Of a stretch of DNA of 64,000 nt, positions 9,508 through 17,852 are shown piece by piece; the first letter of the stretch is position 1, and each line of letters starts with the position of its first letter. The translations under genes and the position numbers were made by a program. Origin of the DNA: Fen-1258 sp964449775 (GTDB lineage: Bacteria > Bacteroidota > Ignavibacteria > Ignavibacteriales > Melioribacteraceae); assembly GCA_964449775.1 (NCBI GenBank), contig CAYVBQ010000005.1:1-64000 (forward strand), in the 5' to 3' direction. The notes under the pieces were generated by a model. The model was given only the letters and a program-made list of their open reading frames with translations, did not search any database and was not told the DNA's origin.

Positions 9508-10989
9508 TCAATGATTAAGTATGATTGTAAACTTAGATCCGCCGATCGATTCAATCTTTAGTGTGCCGTTAATCTGATGAGTTAAATTGCTTACCAATTT
9601 CAATCCAAGTGACTCACTCTTGTCGATATCAAAATCTTGTGGCAAGCCAATACCATTGTCGGTAACCTCAAATACAAAATGATTCTCAATGTTCTTCGAT
9701 TTTATAGAAATTATTTTTCTATCTGAGCGTTCATCATTAAATGCGTACTTATAAACATTAGACAGCAGTTCGTTGAGAATAAGTCCGAGCGGAATTGCGG
9801 TATCAATTGCCAGGAATATATCTTCGAGATCGAACTTGAATTCCAAATTATTGCTTTTGCCTCTGTATGTTTGATGAACATACGAGGTCAGATTTCGCAG
9901 ATATTCACTGAAATTAATTTTGGATAATTCTTTGGATTGATACAATTTTTCATGAACAAGTGCCATCGATTTAATTCTGTTCTGGCTATCCTGAAAAATT
10001 AATAAGTGTTCTTCATCCTCTATTTTGCATGATTGCAGAAACAAAAGACTCGAAATTATTTGAAGATTGTTTTTTACTCTATGATGAATTTCTTTTATGA
10101 GAACATCTTTTTCTTCAATTGAATTCTTTAGTGAGACTTCAATTTTTTTCCGTTCGGAAATTTCATGTATCAGAGCCTCGTTGGTATCTGCCAAAGCCGC
10201 AGTTCTTTCGTCTACTCTACTTTCAAGTTCATCTCTAGAAATTCTCAACGATTCTGTCATCTTATTGAAAGAGACTGCCAGACTCTGCAGTTCATCGCTG
10301 GTGTTAAGAAATGCCTTTGCAGTTAAATCTCCCTCTGTAATTCGCTTTGTGGTGCGGTCTAAAATTCTAATTGGTTTGGTGAGTTTTTTTGCAAATGCCA
10401 GCGAGATAATAAATCCTACTATCGCCAAAACCAGTGTCAACCATGCAGTATTTGACCTTACTCTGCCAATGCTCTCTTTGTATTTGTCCAATGAGAGACC
10501 GATATGTATCCAACCCCAATTGACACCGGAGAAAGTAATTCTTGTTGATTTATGAAACACATCCTTCTGGGCAAGTTCGCTTTCCATGATCTTGCCTTCA
10601 TTCTCGGAGCTGTCTGGTAACCACATCCCATTGAGTTTCGTCTCCTCCCATTTGTTAGGTGTATGAATCAAGGAATAACCGTCATTACGCGTTATAGCAA
10701 GATACAATATCGACTTGCTATTGCTTACAAGCTGAAGACACTGTTCAACTATAGATCCATAATCCTCTGTAATGAGCGCAGATTTGTTGGCATGAAGTAT
10801 AGAGGAAGTGATATTGATCGATTCATCTTCCATCCGTTCGATTAATGTATCTCTCTGAAACGGAAATGTGATGATAACGAAGATCAAAATTGTTAAGAGT
10901 ATTATTCCCCAAACCCAGAGTGCAGTACGCCAGACTATCTTTTGATGAGTTAAGAATGAATATATTTTTTTCGATTGTTTTACCATCAC
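9508..10989 (-). CDS. Membrane sensor histidine kinase (HisKA_2/HWE-like)
   Basis: The 493 residues hold TM1 (about 20-43), an extracytoplasmic sensor domain (about 44-180), TM2 (about 182-203), HAMP (about 200-255), a coiled coil, and a HisKA_2 dimerisation domain with phospho-acceptor EIHHRVKNNLQ at His302/303. A C-terminal HATPase follows, with LILNELLSNVYKYAF (N box) and DNGIGLP (G1 box). This kinase class phosphorylates a separate response regulator; none is adjacent. The start is GTG 10989 or ATG 10986, both touching the stop of the upstream TolC-like fragment, so the pair is probably cotranslated. The periplasmic signal is unknown. Confidence 0.9.
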   Translation of the reverse strand: MMVKQSKKIYSFLTHQKIVWRTALWVWGIILLTILIFVIITFPFQRDTLIERMEDESINITSSILHANKSALITEDYGSIVEQCLQLVSNSKSILYLAITRNDGYSLIHTPNKWEETKLNGMWLPDSSENEGKIMESELAQKDVFHKSTRITFSGVNWGWIHIGLSLDKYKESIGRVRSNTAWLTLVLAIVGFIISLAFAKKLTKPIRILDRTTKRITEGDLTAKAFLNTSDELQSLAVSFNKMTESLRISRDELESRVDERTAALADTNEALIHEISERKKIEVSLKNSIEEKDVLIKEIHHRVKNNLQIISSLLFLQSCKIEDEEHLLIFQDSQNRIKSMALVHEKLYQSKELSKINFSEYLRNLTSYVHQTYRGKSNNLEFKFDLEDIFLAIDTAIPLGLILNELLSNVYKYAFNDERSDRKIISIKSKNIENHFVFEVTDNGIGLPQDFDIDKSESLGLKLVSNLTHQINGTLKIESIGGSKFTIILNH

Positions 10990-11600
10990 TCCCTGTCTTG
11001 GTTATAAAGTATTATCGATTTACTTTTTATTTTTTTAAAGTATCTGTTATATTCCTCTATCAACTGTTTGGTGGGAAGAAGTTCTCTCACAGAAATATCA
11101 ACTAGTCTTTTTATTTTGAATACATTAAGAATACTTTTTCCCTCGGTTGTTGCCTGTATGTTTTTAGTAACATCGAAGAGAGGATATAAAACTTCAACTG
11201 AAGCCGCCACCGTTTGTTTATCTGCAAGCTCAACATTTTGCAGAGGTATTGCCATGGCGCCCGGTACTATTGAAAATGTTCCTAAATTTATTGGTGGAAT
11301 TTGTATGCTCATTTCGGGGAAGATGAAATTCGGGTTTTGATCCATCAAAGAATATGAAGCTGTGAAATCAATTTTTGGATAGGCCCCGGACTTAGCTTGT
11401 CTTAGTTGCGCTTCCGCTGCTTTTAATTCGTAGGAGGATGCTGTTCTCGAAACATTATTCTTTAGTGTTGCCTCGATGCATTGGTCCAGAGTCAATCTTA
11501 ATTCTTTTTGGACATTTTGTTCCTGCCCAAAAGTTTTTATTTGCGGTATAACTGTTGTGATTCCCAAAATCATCACTGCACAAAATATTTTCTTGACCAT
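10986..11600 (-). CDS. Truncated TolC-family outer-membrane protein
   Basis: A signal peptide (MVKKIFCAVMILGITTVIP) is followed by LTLDQCIEATLKNN and ELKAAEAQLRQAKSGAYPKIDFTASYSL, the typical first helix and first beta segment of a TolC/OEP repeat. Whole TolC-like proteins are about 430 residues with two such repeats; this one stops at about 204, after only the first. It is therefore either a decayed gene or a shortened protein. I prefer ATG 11600 because GGAG lies just upstream; the frame extends to 11636. Its stop overlaps the kinase start, so it may survive as the leader gene of that operon. Confidence 0.65.
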   Translation of the reverse strand: MVKKIFCAVMILGITTVIPQIKTFGQEQNVQKELRLTLDQCIEATLKNNVSRTASSYELKAAEAQLRQAKSGAYPKIDFTASYSLMDQNPNFIFPEMSIQIPPINLGTFSIVPGAMAIPLQNVELADKQTVAASVEVLYPLFDVTKNIQATTEGKSILNVFKIKRLVDISVRELLPTKQLIEEYNRYFKKIKSKSIILYNQDRE

Positions 11601-11754
11601 TATTGCTCCAGTATTAATTGTAAAAAGAGAAAACACATCTTAAAAACAAAGTTGTGCCGCTGAGAAATTCAACGAATCCTTATTTATTATCGCAGATTAA
11701 TCCAAATTCTTTATCTCAATGGAAAGTTTTGTAACTATAGATTTGAAATGATAA

Positions 11755-12141
11755 TCATTCGATATAATGTAGAGCGATCTGATTTTCTTTTAGGAATCCG
11801 TGCGTGGTTAGCAATGCAATTCGTGTGGCTTCTTCGAAAGGAAATCCATATGAGCCGCTACTAATTGAAGGAAAGGCAATCGATGATAGAGAATTTTCTG
11901 ACGCAAGGAAGAGAGAGTTCTTATAGAAACTGGCAAGAAGTTGATTTTCGTTATGAGTATCCCAGCGCCAGACTGGTCTCACCGTATGAATAACATACTT
12001 TGCCGGAAGATTACATACCGTGGTGATTTTAGCTTCACCAGTTTTAGATCCTCCTACAGTTTTGCACCCCTCCAAAAGATATTACCCAGCAGCCTGGCGA
12101 ATTGTACCATCAACACCTCCCCCGCCCGGCAGAAAATTCAA
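11755..12141 (-). pseudogene. Macro-domain protein, disrupted
   Basis: Read on the minus strand, the sequence gives FLPGGGGVDGTIRQAAG, a stop (TAA at 12084-12082), then YLLEGCKTVGGSKTGEAKIT, CNLPAKYVIHTVRPVW and SISSGSYGFPFEEATRIAL. These are the core motifs of macro domains, which bind ADP-ribose or remove it from proteins and O-acetyl-ADP-ribose. One in-frame stop splits the domain. The usual N-terminal strand (GDIT...VNAANS) is missing upstream of the GGGG loop. It is best called a pseudogene unless the stop is a sequencing error. The downstream half alone, from 12075, lacks the binding loop. Confidence 0.72.
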
Positions 12142-12324
12142 CCCGAAGAGAGTAAAAGAGGAAGGGAGAAACTTTGATAATTCCATTCGAGATTGTCTTA
12201 TGATATTTCTTATTCTCAACTTGAAACGCTTTTCATTCCTCTGAAGTGTGAATATTGTAAAAAAATCAATCTAATTCTTTGGCACCTTAGTTGAATTTAT
12301 TAATGATCTAAATTCAGAGAAGCG

Positions 12325-12744
12325 ATGGAATTAGTAGATATTATTTCTGATATATTACTTTATGGTGGCGGTCTGCTGGCTCTTGTGATAGTGATCTCAT
12401 TTGTTCTATCAAAAACAAAGACTGAAGAGGAACCTATTATTTCGCATCAGGGTTCTCCTTACAAATCCCAACAAATAAATCATCTGCAAAAAGTAAATAA
12501 TGAGCAAGGTGTATTGAGGAAAAATCAAACAATTGCCTATCCGCAAATTTTCCGGCTCGAACATTTCAAGCCAAAAGAAATAAAAATCATCCGAAAATCT
12601 ACCGTAACAAAAAGAGACTCACAAGAAACATTGAGGTTCGATCCTAAACATCCTACACGAACTGATGGGAACGGAATTCGCTACACAATTGTAAATGAGA
12701 ATCTGAAAAAAAAGAGTTTAAGTGCCTCCAACTTTTACTTCTAA
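12325..12744 (+). CDS. Small membrane-anchored protein, unknown
   Basis: A 139-residue protein with one N-terminal transmembrane helix (about residues 8-28, LLYGGGLLALVIVISFVL), then a long basic, low-complexity cytoplasmic tail with many Lys and Gln. The tail ends in an RYTIVNENLKKKS segment. The start ATG is preceded by an AGAGAAG ribosome-binding site. I recognise no domain. It stands alone between the macro-domain pseudogene and the aminotransferase. Confidence 0.55.
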   Translation: MELVDIISDILLYGGGLLALVIVISFVLSKTKTEEEPIISHQGSPYKSQQINHLQKVNNEQGVLRKNQTIAYPQIFRLEHFKPKEIKIIRKSTVTKRDSQETLRFDPKHPTRTDGNGIRYTIVNENLKKKSLSASNFYF

Positions 12745-13238
12745 GCATTAATTCTCACCGCTATTAAAATCCTTTCATATTCAATAGACTAAATATATAA
12801 TTCATCTTTTTACGTAACCCTAGTACAACTACTAAACTTTTTCGTCTAAAACGCCTAAAAATGTTTAAATTAATTTACTTACCACACTTGGACTAAATCT
12901 TTGTTGGAGTGATTTGAATAAAATCATCGATGAATTAACTCCCAGTAGTATTCAATTACGAAGAGAGTCGCGAGATCAACTGTTCTCATTGATATGCGGT
13001 AATCAAAAAAGTCATAGAAAAATCTTCGAAATCCAAAACATATTCGAAACAAATACATACCACCAAAATTCTGCTTTCGCTTAAATACCTCCATGGCTAC
13101 AACTTTTCTGACGATTGTAACTTCATATCTTTTTCCCAACTTTTTTTATCATATTTCGTAAGTAAAAAAAATATTTTATGAAATAATTCGAAAATAGTGG
13201 ATTCTTCTTTCGAAGAATGCTTAAACGTGGAGAATGAT
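12745..13238. other. AT-rich intergenic region
   Basis: No convincing gene. A 71-codon minus-strand frame (12924-13139) starts at TTG without a ribosome-binding site and has atypical Phe/Tyr/Arg-rich composition, so I leave it out. The right end serves as leader of the aminotransferase gene. No terminator, riboswitch or repeat was recognised. Confidence 0.45.
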
Positions 13239-14432
13239 ATGATAAAATTTTCTCAATGTGTTAATTCAATGCGGACGTCAGAGATTCGAGACTTGATGAG
13301 CGTAGCTATGAGACCGGACATCATTTCGTTTGCCGGCGGTATGCCGAATAATGATTTATTCCCGGTTAAAGAAATTGATGAGATCTATAATGGACTTGAC
13401 GACAAAACAAAAAAAATTGGATTTCAATATGGACCTACTCCCGGTTATCCTCCTCTACTCGAATCTCTCAAAGAATATTTAAGAGGTAAGAACTTGCCGG
13501 TTGATACTAACGATTTAATAATCACTGCCGGGTCTTTGCAAGCACTTAATATTATCACAAAACTTTTTATGAACCCGGGCGATACCGTAATTACCGAGAA
13601 CCCATGTTTCATTGGCGGTTCGGCAGTATTTAAATCTTATCAAGCAAATATTGTTAGTGCGTCTCTTGATTCTGATGGAATAGTAATGAGTGAATTAAAG
13701 AACTTAATGGAAGGTGAAGGGAAAAATGCCAAGCTGCTTTATCTTTCTCCTTGCTTTCATAATCCGGCTGGAATTGTTTACAGCAAAAAAAGAAAAGAAG
13801 AGTTGTTAAAATATCTTGTTGGGAAAGAGATCATTCTTGTTGAAGATGATCCTTACAACGAGCTTTATTTTGAAGATAGCTACAAAGAATTAACAGTGCC
13901 CATGAAAACTATTCAACCCGAACCGGTACCAATTTGTTATACCGGTTCATTCTCAAAAATTCTTGGACCTGGAATGCGTCTTGGATGGTTGCTTGCATCA
14001 CCGGAAATAATTAATAAAGCACAATTAACAAAACAATCCATGGATGCATGCTCATCTACTTTTACACAAGTGCTTGCGGATCAGTTTTTAAGGCAAGGTA
14101 AATTACAACCTTATGTTGCTGGTTTACGAATAACATATGCTAGACGAATGAAAATTATGAATGATAGTTTAATAAAAAATATGCCGCCGGAAGCTAAATG
14201 GATTGTCCCTAAAGGTGGCTTCTATATTTGGATTACTCTACCTGAACATATTGACACTTTAGAAATATTAAAAGAATCGATGAGTAAAGGGGCAATTTTT
14301 GTAATTGGAAAAACCTTTGATCCAAAGGGAGTTAAAAATAATTGTCTTAGATTGTCATTCTCTAACACTCCTGAAAACGAAATTGAAAGGGGAGTAATAA
14401 TTATTGCTGAAGCTTTGAAGGCGAGATTATAA
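13239..14432 (+). CDS. PLP-dependent aminotransferase (LysN/ARO8-like class I)
   Basis: A fold-type I aminotransferase of about 397 residues. The motifs run in order: ISFAGGMPNNDLFP at the N-terminus, FQYGPTPGYPPL, DLIITAGSLQALNI, SPCFHNPAGI, VEDDPYNELYFE, GSFSKILGPGMRLGW with the PLP-binding lysine, and LRLSFSNTPENEIE with the carboxylate-binding arginine. This pattern is shared by 2-aminoadipate and aromatic aminotransferases. Nearby indolepyruvate oxidoreductase genes would fit an aromatic amino-acid role, but that is inference. I choose ATG 13239 because GGAG precedes it; the frame is open to GTG 13197. Confidence 0.9.
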   Translation: MIKFSQCVNSMRTSEIRDLMSVAMRPDIISFAGGMPNNDLFPVKEIDEIYNGLDDKTKKIGFQYGPTPGYPPLLESLKEYLRGKNLPVDTNDLIITAGSLQALNIITKLFMNPGDTVITENPCFIGGSAVFKSYQANIVSASLDSDGIVMSELKNLMEGEGKNAKLLYLSPCFHNPAGIVYSKKRKEELLKYLVGKEIILVEDDPYNELYFEDSYKELTVPMKTIQPEPVPICYTGSFSKILGPGMRLGWLLASPEIINKAQLTKQSMDACSSTFTQVLADQFLRQGKLQPYVAGLRITYARRMKIMNDSLIKNMPPEAKWIVPKGGFYIWITLPEHIDTLEILKESMSKGAIFVIGKTFDPKGVKNNCLRLSFSNTPENEIERGVIIIAEALKARL

Positions 14433-14448
14433 AATTGTAGCGGCTATC

Positions 14449-14970
14449 TCAAAAGATTGTTTGTCATCACGAGCCCCGATTCATCGCATAGGCGTCAACC
14501 TAATTTTATGATTTTTTAGATTACTGTATGATATGAACTGTAAAAATATGCGAAAACAGACTTCCTTAAGCACTTTTTGTTAGTATTACCTTGTTTTTGA
14601 CATGTTTGTTCTTTTTCTAATTGAAACCAATATATTATCCCTAAAGGGATTTTCATTGTAGGTGGTATTTATTGCTATAAATATTTCATCCCTAACGGGA
14701 TTAGCAATATAAAATCCCAGAGGGATTAGATATTTATAGAAAAAATGGACAAAAAAAAGAATGAAATCCCTTTAGGGATGTGATATAAAACCGATATTTT
14801 GTTATATGAACGAAGCAATTGTTCAAATTTCTGTTGGAGAATTTTTTATTAAGTTGACGCCTATGCGATGAATCGGGACGAAGTGATCTCATTTTTTTAT
14901 AAAACAAGAGATTGCTTCGTCGTAAACTCCTCGCAATGACTGTCTATCTGACTTTTGAGACTGCCTCTTA
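14449..14970. repeat. Mosaic repeat carrying a 0.4-kb inverted-repeat element
   Basis: No gene is visible. The outer parts (14449-14480, 14871-14917, 14928-14970) match the repeat at 4557-4892. Inside lies an element bounded by a perfect 25-bp inverted repeat (14475-14499 and 14853-14877). It contains four short palindromes of the form ATCCC-N3/4-GGGAT at 14637-14650, 14688-14701, 14714-14726 and 14766-14779. The first and last are reverse complements of each other. This suggests a non-autonomous mobile or structured RNA/DNA element. I see no coding capacity. Confidence 0.8.
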
Positions 14971-14973
14971 AAA

Positions 14974-15555
14974 TTACTTCGTCACGAAAGCAGATTCCAA
15001 TCCTGCTTTGAGTGCTGAAAGATTCATCTTCACCACATTCTCTCCCTTACCTCCAAATAATGTTCGAATGCCACCTTCAAGATTATCATAAGGAATATCT
15101 AGATATGTTGATGCAGCTCCAAGCAGCACTACGTTCGAAGATTTCGGAGAGTTGATTTTTTTTGCAATCTCATCTACATTGATTGCTACCACATTTTTAT
15201 ATGAACGGATTTGGTTCAATAGTGATTCCAAATCCGGATAGTTTGGAATATTTACGAACGGTGTTGTGTTTGTTATGATCCACCCGGCTTCTGAGAGATA
15301 AGGTAAATATCGCAGCGACTCCATCGGCTCGACAGATAAAATCAGATCGGCTTCACCAAATGGAATTAGATCTGAAGCGATTTCTTCTGAAGAAATTCTT
15401 AAATGAGATTGAACCGCACCGCCACGCTGGCTCATTCCGTGCACTTCTGCTTGCTTAACAAAGAGACCTTTGTCAACAGCTGCAAATCCGATGATCGCTG
15501 CTATGGAAAGTATTCCCTGTCCACCTACTCCCGATAAAATAATATCTTTTTTCAT
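14974..15555 (-). CDS. iorB: Indolepyruvate oxidoreductase, beta subunit
   Basis: The gamma-domain-type subunit (193 residues) of 2-oxoacid:ferredoxin oxidoreductase, identified by DIILSGVGGQGILSIA at the N-terminus and HGMSQRGGAVQSHLRI. With IorA it oxidatively decarboxylates aryl pyruvates from aromatic amino acids to aryl-acetyl-CoA, passing electrons to ferredoxin. It lies 43 bp downstream of iorA in the same operon. Family length is usual. The cytoplasmic partner ferredoxin is not encoded here. Confidence 0.9.
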   Translation of the reverse strand: MKKDIILSGVGGQGILSIAAIIGFAAVDKGLFVKQAEVHGMSQRGGAVQSHLRISSEEIASDLIPFGEADLILSVEPMESLRYLPYLSEAGWIITNTTPFVNIPNYPDLESLLNQIRSYKNVVAINVDEIAKKINSPKSSNVVLLGAASTYLDIPYDNLEGGIRTLFGGKGENVVKMNLSALKAGLESAFVTK

Positions 15556-15598
15556 GGCTCTATTTCTTAATTGATTAGCAAAATGGTTGAGAAAAAAA

Positions 15599-17194
15599 CT
15601 AAGTCTTTACAGTTTTCTTCTTTCGAGTTACTGTTTGAATACACTCACGCTCGGCAATAATTACTGAAACACCCTTATATGCTATTTCCTCTTTTAAAAT
15701 CTCTACCATCGCTTTATGATTTTTTTTCAATGGTAAAAGAACCCTAACGTGTTCGGGTTCAACACCAATGCCCAAACAAATTTCTTTTATCCTTCCTGTG
15801 GCGGAGGATTCCTGACCACCAGTCATTGCAACTGCAGAGTTATCGGAAATAATTACTGTGATAGGGGAATTTTCATTCACTGCATCTAATAAACCTGTGA
15901 TGCCGGAATGTGTAAATGTGGAATCCCCAATGACCGCAACGGAAGGGATGAGCCCCGCATCGGCAGCGCCTTTTGCCATTGTAATAGATGCACCCATATC
16001 AACACATGAATTTATTGAGTTGAACGGGGGAAGTGCGCCTAAAGTATAACAACCGATATCCGAAAAAACTCTTTTCTCACCAAAATATTTCATCGCTTCA
16101 TTTAATGCATTATAAACATCTATGTGACTGCAACCGTTGCATAATTCCGGTGGTCTGTTGACAACTATTGCCGGGACCGGTAATCCTTCTTTGGTTGGAA
16201 ACCCCAATGCCTTCGCAATAATTGTCGGATTTAATTCGCCGTCTCTTGGTAATGTTCCATCCAATCTTCCATGGATCTTCTTGCCCGTATTGAAAAATCC
16301 TTTTAATGATTCTTCAACCAGCGGATATCCATCTTCAAGTACCAATAACTTTTCACATTGAGAGTTAATTTTTTCGATCATTGTTTTAGGAATTGGATAT
16401 TGACCGATTTTGACTACCGGATGAGAACAAAGATGATTTAGATAATTTTCAATTAGATAGTTGTAAGCAATTCCACATGCAATTATTCCAAGCGATTTAT
16501 CCGTGCCATCAAAATATTTATTAAAGGAAGAAGATTCAGATTCTTTTTCAAAATTATTTTGATTATCCAAAAGCATTTTATAACGTCTTCTTGCATTTGC
16601 CGGAAGCAAAACAAATTGTGTTGGGTCTTCCGGTAAAGAAATAGAATTCTCTTCAATTAATTCTTTTGTTTCTACTCCATAACGCGAATGCGAAAGTCGA
16701 GTGGTTATTCTTATTAATACCGGAGTCTTTAATTTTTCAGAAAGAAGAAATCCTTCGCGAGCCATATCATAAGCTTCTTGCTGGTTTGAAGGTTCGAATA
16801 TCGGAATCATTGCAAACTTGCCGAAGAATCTTGAGTCCTGTTCATTCTGTGATGAGTGCATCGAAGGATCATCGGCAACTGTAATCAATACGCCGCCGTT
16901 TATTCCGGTAATAGCTGAGTTCATGAAAGGATCCGCTGCTACATTTAACCCAACATGTTTCATGCAAACCATGGCGCGCTTGCCTGCGTAAGACATTCCA
17001 AGCCCAGACTCCATTGCTGTCTTTTCATTAACGGACCATTGGCTGTGTATTTTTCTGCTCGATGCCAGTTTCGATTTTTGCACGTACTCTGCAATTTCTG
17101 TTGAAGGAGTTCCCGGATAAGCATATATACCGGACATCCCGCCGTCCATTGCTCCTTGTGCAATTGCTTCAGCACCTAATAATAATTTCTTCAT
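15599..17194 (-). CDS. iorA: Indolepyruvate oxidoreductase, alpha subunit (no ferredoxin domain)
   Basis: A 531-residue large subunit. The N-terminal pyrimidine-binding domain has GGMSGIYAYPGTPSTEI. The C-terminal TPP domain has LCNGCSHIDVYNAL and GDSTFTHSGITGLLDAV...NDNS-like DNSAVAMTGG, the metal/TPP motif. Archaeal IorA is about 100 residues longer and ends with a two-[4Fe-4S] ferredoxin domain. Here the protein stops at VTRKKKTVKT with no cysteine cluster, so electrons would need a separate ferredoxin. Its operon with iorB and the nearby aminotransferase suggests aromatic amino-acid fermentation or its reverse. Confidence 0.9.
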   Translation of the reverse strand: MKKLLLGAEAIAQGAMDGGMSGIYAYPGTPSTEIAEYVQKSKLASSRKIHSQWSVNEKTAMESGLGMSYAGKRAMVCMKHVGLNVAADPFMNSAITGINGGVLITVADDPSMHSSQNEQDSRFFGKFAMIPIFEPSNQQEAYDMAREGFLLSEKLKTPVLIRITTRLSHSRYGVETKELIEENSISLPEDPTQFVLLPANARRRYKMLLDNQNNFEKESESSSFNKYFDGTDKSLGIIACGIAYNYLIENYLNHLCSHPVVKIGQYPIPKTMIEKINSQCEKLLVLEDGYPLVEESLKGFFNTGKKIHGRLDGTLPRDGELNPTIIAKALGFPTKEGLPVPAIVVNRPPELCNGCSHIDVYNALNEAMKYFGEKRVFSDIGCYTLGALPPFNSINSCVDMGASITMAKGAADAGLIPSVAVIGDSTFTHSGITGLLDAVNENSPITVIISDNSAVAMTGGQESSATGRIKEICLGIGVEPEHVRVLLPLKKNHKAMVEILKEEIAYKGVSVIIAERECIQTVTRKKKTVKT

Positions 17195-17376
17195 TGCAGC
17201 CCTGAAATATTATTCGAAATCATTTATTTGATAAAATCTTTCATCGAAAAATTACTGCTTGTACCTTATCCCTGCAAGAAAAATAGATTTTAATCTTTCT
17301 AACTTTCCTTTGATTAAAGATTACTCCTTACGTATTTTTGTTCCGAAATTATAAACGAACTATGTGGTAAGATTAA

Positions 17377-17850
17377 ATGAAAATTTGTGATATTCTTAGA
17401 GTAGAAAAAATTATCTCTTCTCTGCAAGGAACAACAAAAACTGAAGTGCTCAATGAATTGCTTGATCTCTTCAAAGACGATGAGCGAGTTAATAATCTTG
17501 AAGGCATGAGTAATGCGGTTCATGAAAGAGAAAAAATTATGTCCACAGGTGTGGGTAAAGGATTTGCCATTCCTCACGCAAAGACGAACTGTGTAAACGA
17601 AATTGTTGCTGCATTTGGTAAACTGGAAAAACCTCTCGACTTTCAAGCCCTGGATGAACAACCGGTGAATATTATTTTCCTATTAGTTGGTAAAGAAAAT
17701 TTGGTAGGACCTCACATTAAACTTCTCAGCCGTATTTCGCGTATGATGAATAAAGATGAATTCCGGGAAAGTTTAGCTAACGCAAAAACTCCGAAAGAAA
17801 TCTATTCATTGTTTGAAGAAGAAGAGAGACAATATTTTGAAGCTGTCTAA
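17377..17850 (+). CDS. PTS IIA-type protein (fructose/nitrogen class)
   Basis: A 157-residue PTS EIIA type-2 domain. The phosphorylated histidine lies in GVGKGFAIPHAKT, and KPLDFQALDEQPVNIIFLLVG is the conserved core. No EIIB or EIIC permease is nearby and the gene is directly followed, 2 bp later, by hisS. A regulatory PTS-Ntr-like role therefore seems likelier than sugar uptake (inference). The start is ATG 17377. Confidence 0.88.
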   Translation: MKICDILRVEKIISSLQGTTKTEVLNELLDLFKDDERVNNLEGMSNAVHEREKIMSTGVGKGFAIPHAKTNCVNEIVAAFGKLEKPLDFQALDEQPVNIIFLLVGKENLVGPHIKLLSRISRMMNKDEFRESLANAKTPKEIYSLFEEEERQYFEAV

Positions 17851-17852
17851 TT

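Noticed and set aside
12924..13139. A 71-codon minus-strand frame
   Set aside because: It starts at TTG without a ribosome-binding site and has an odd Phe/Arg/Tyr composition; nothing supports it as a gene.
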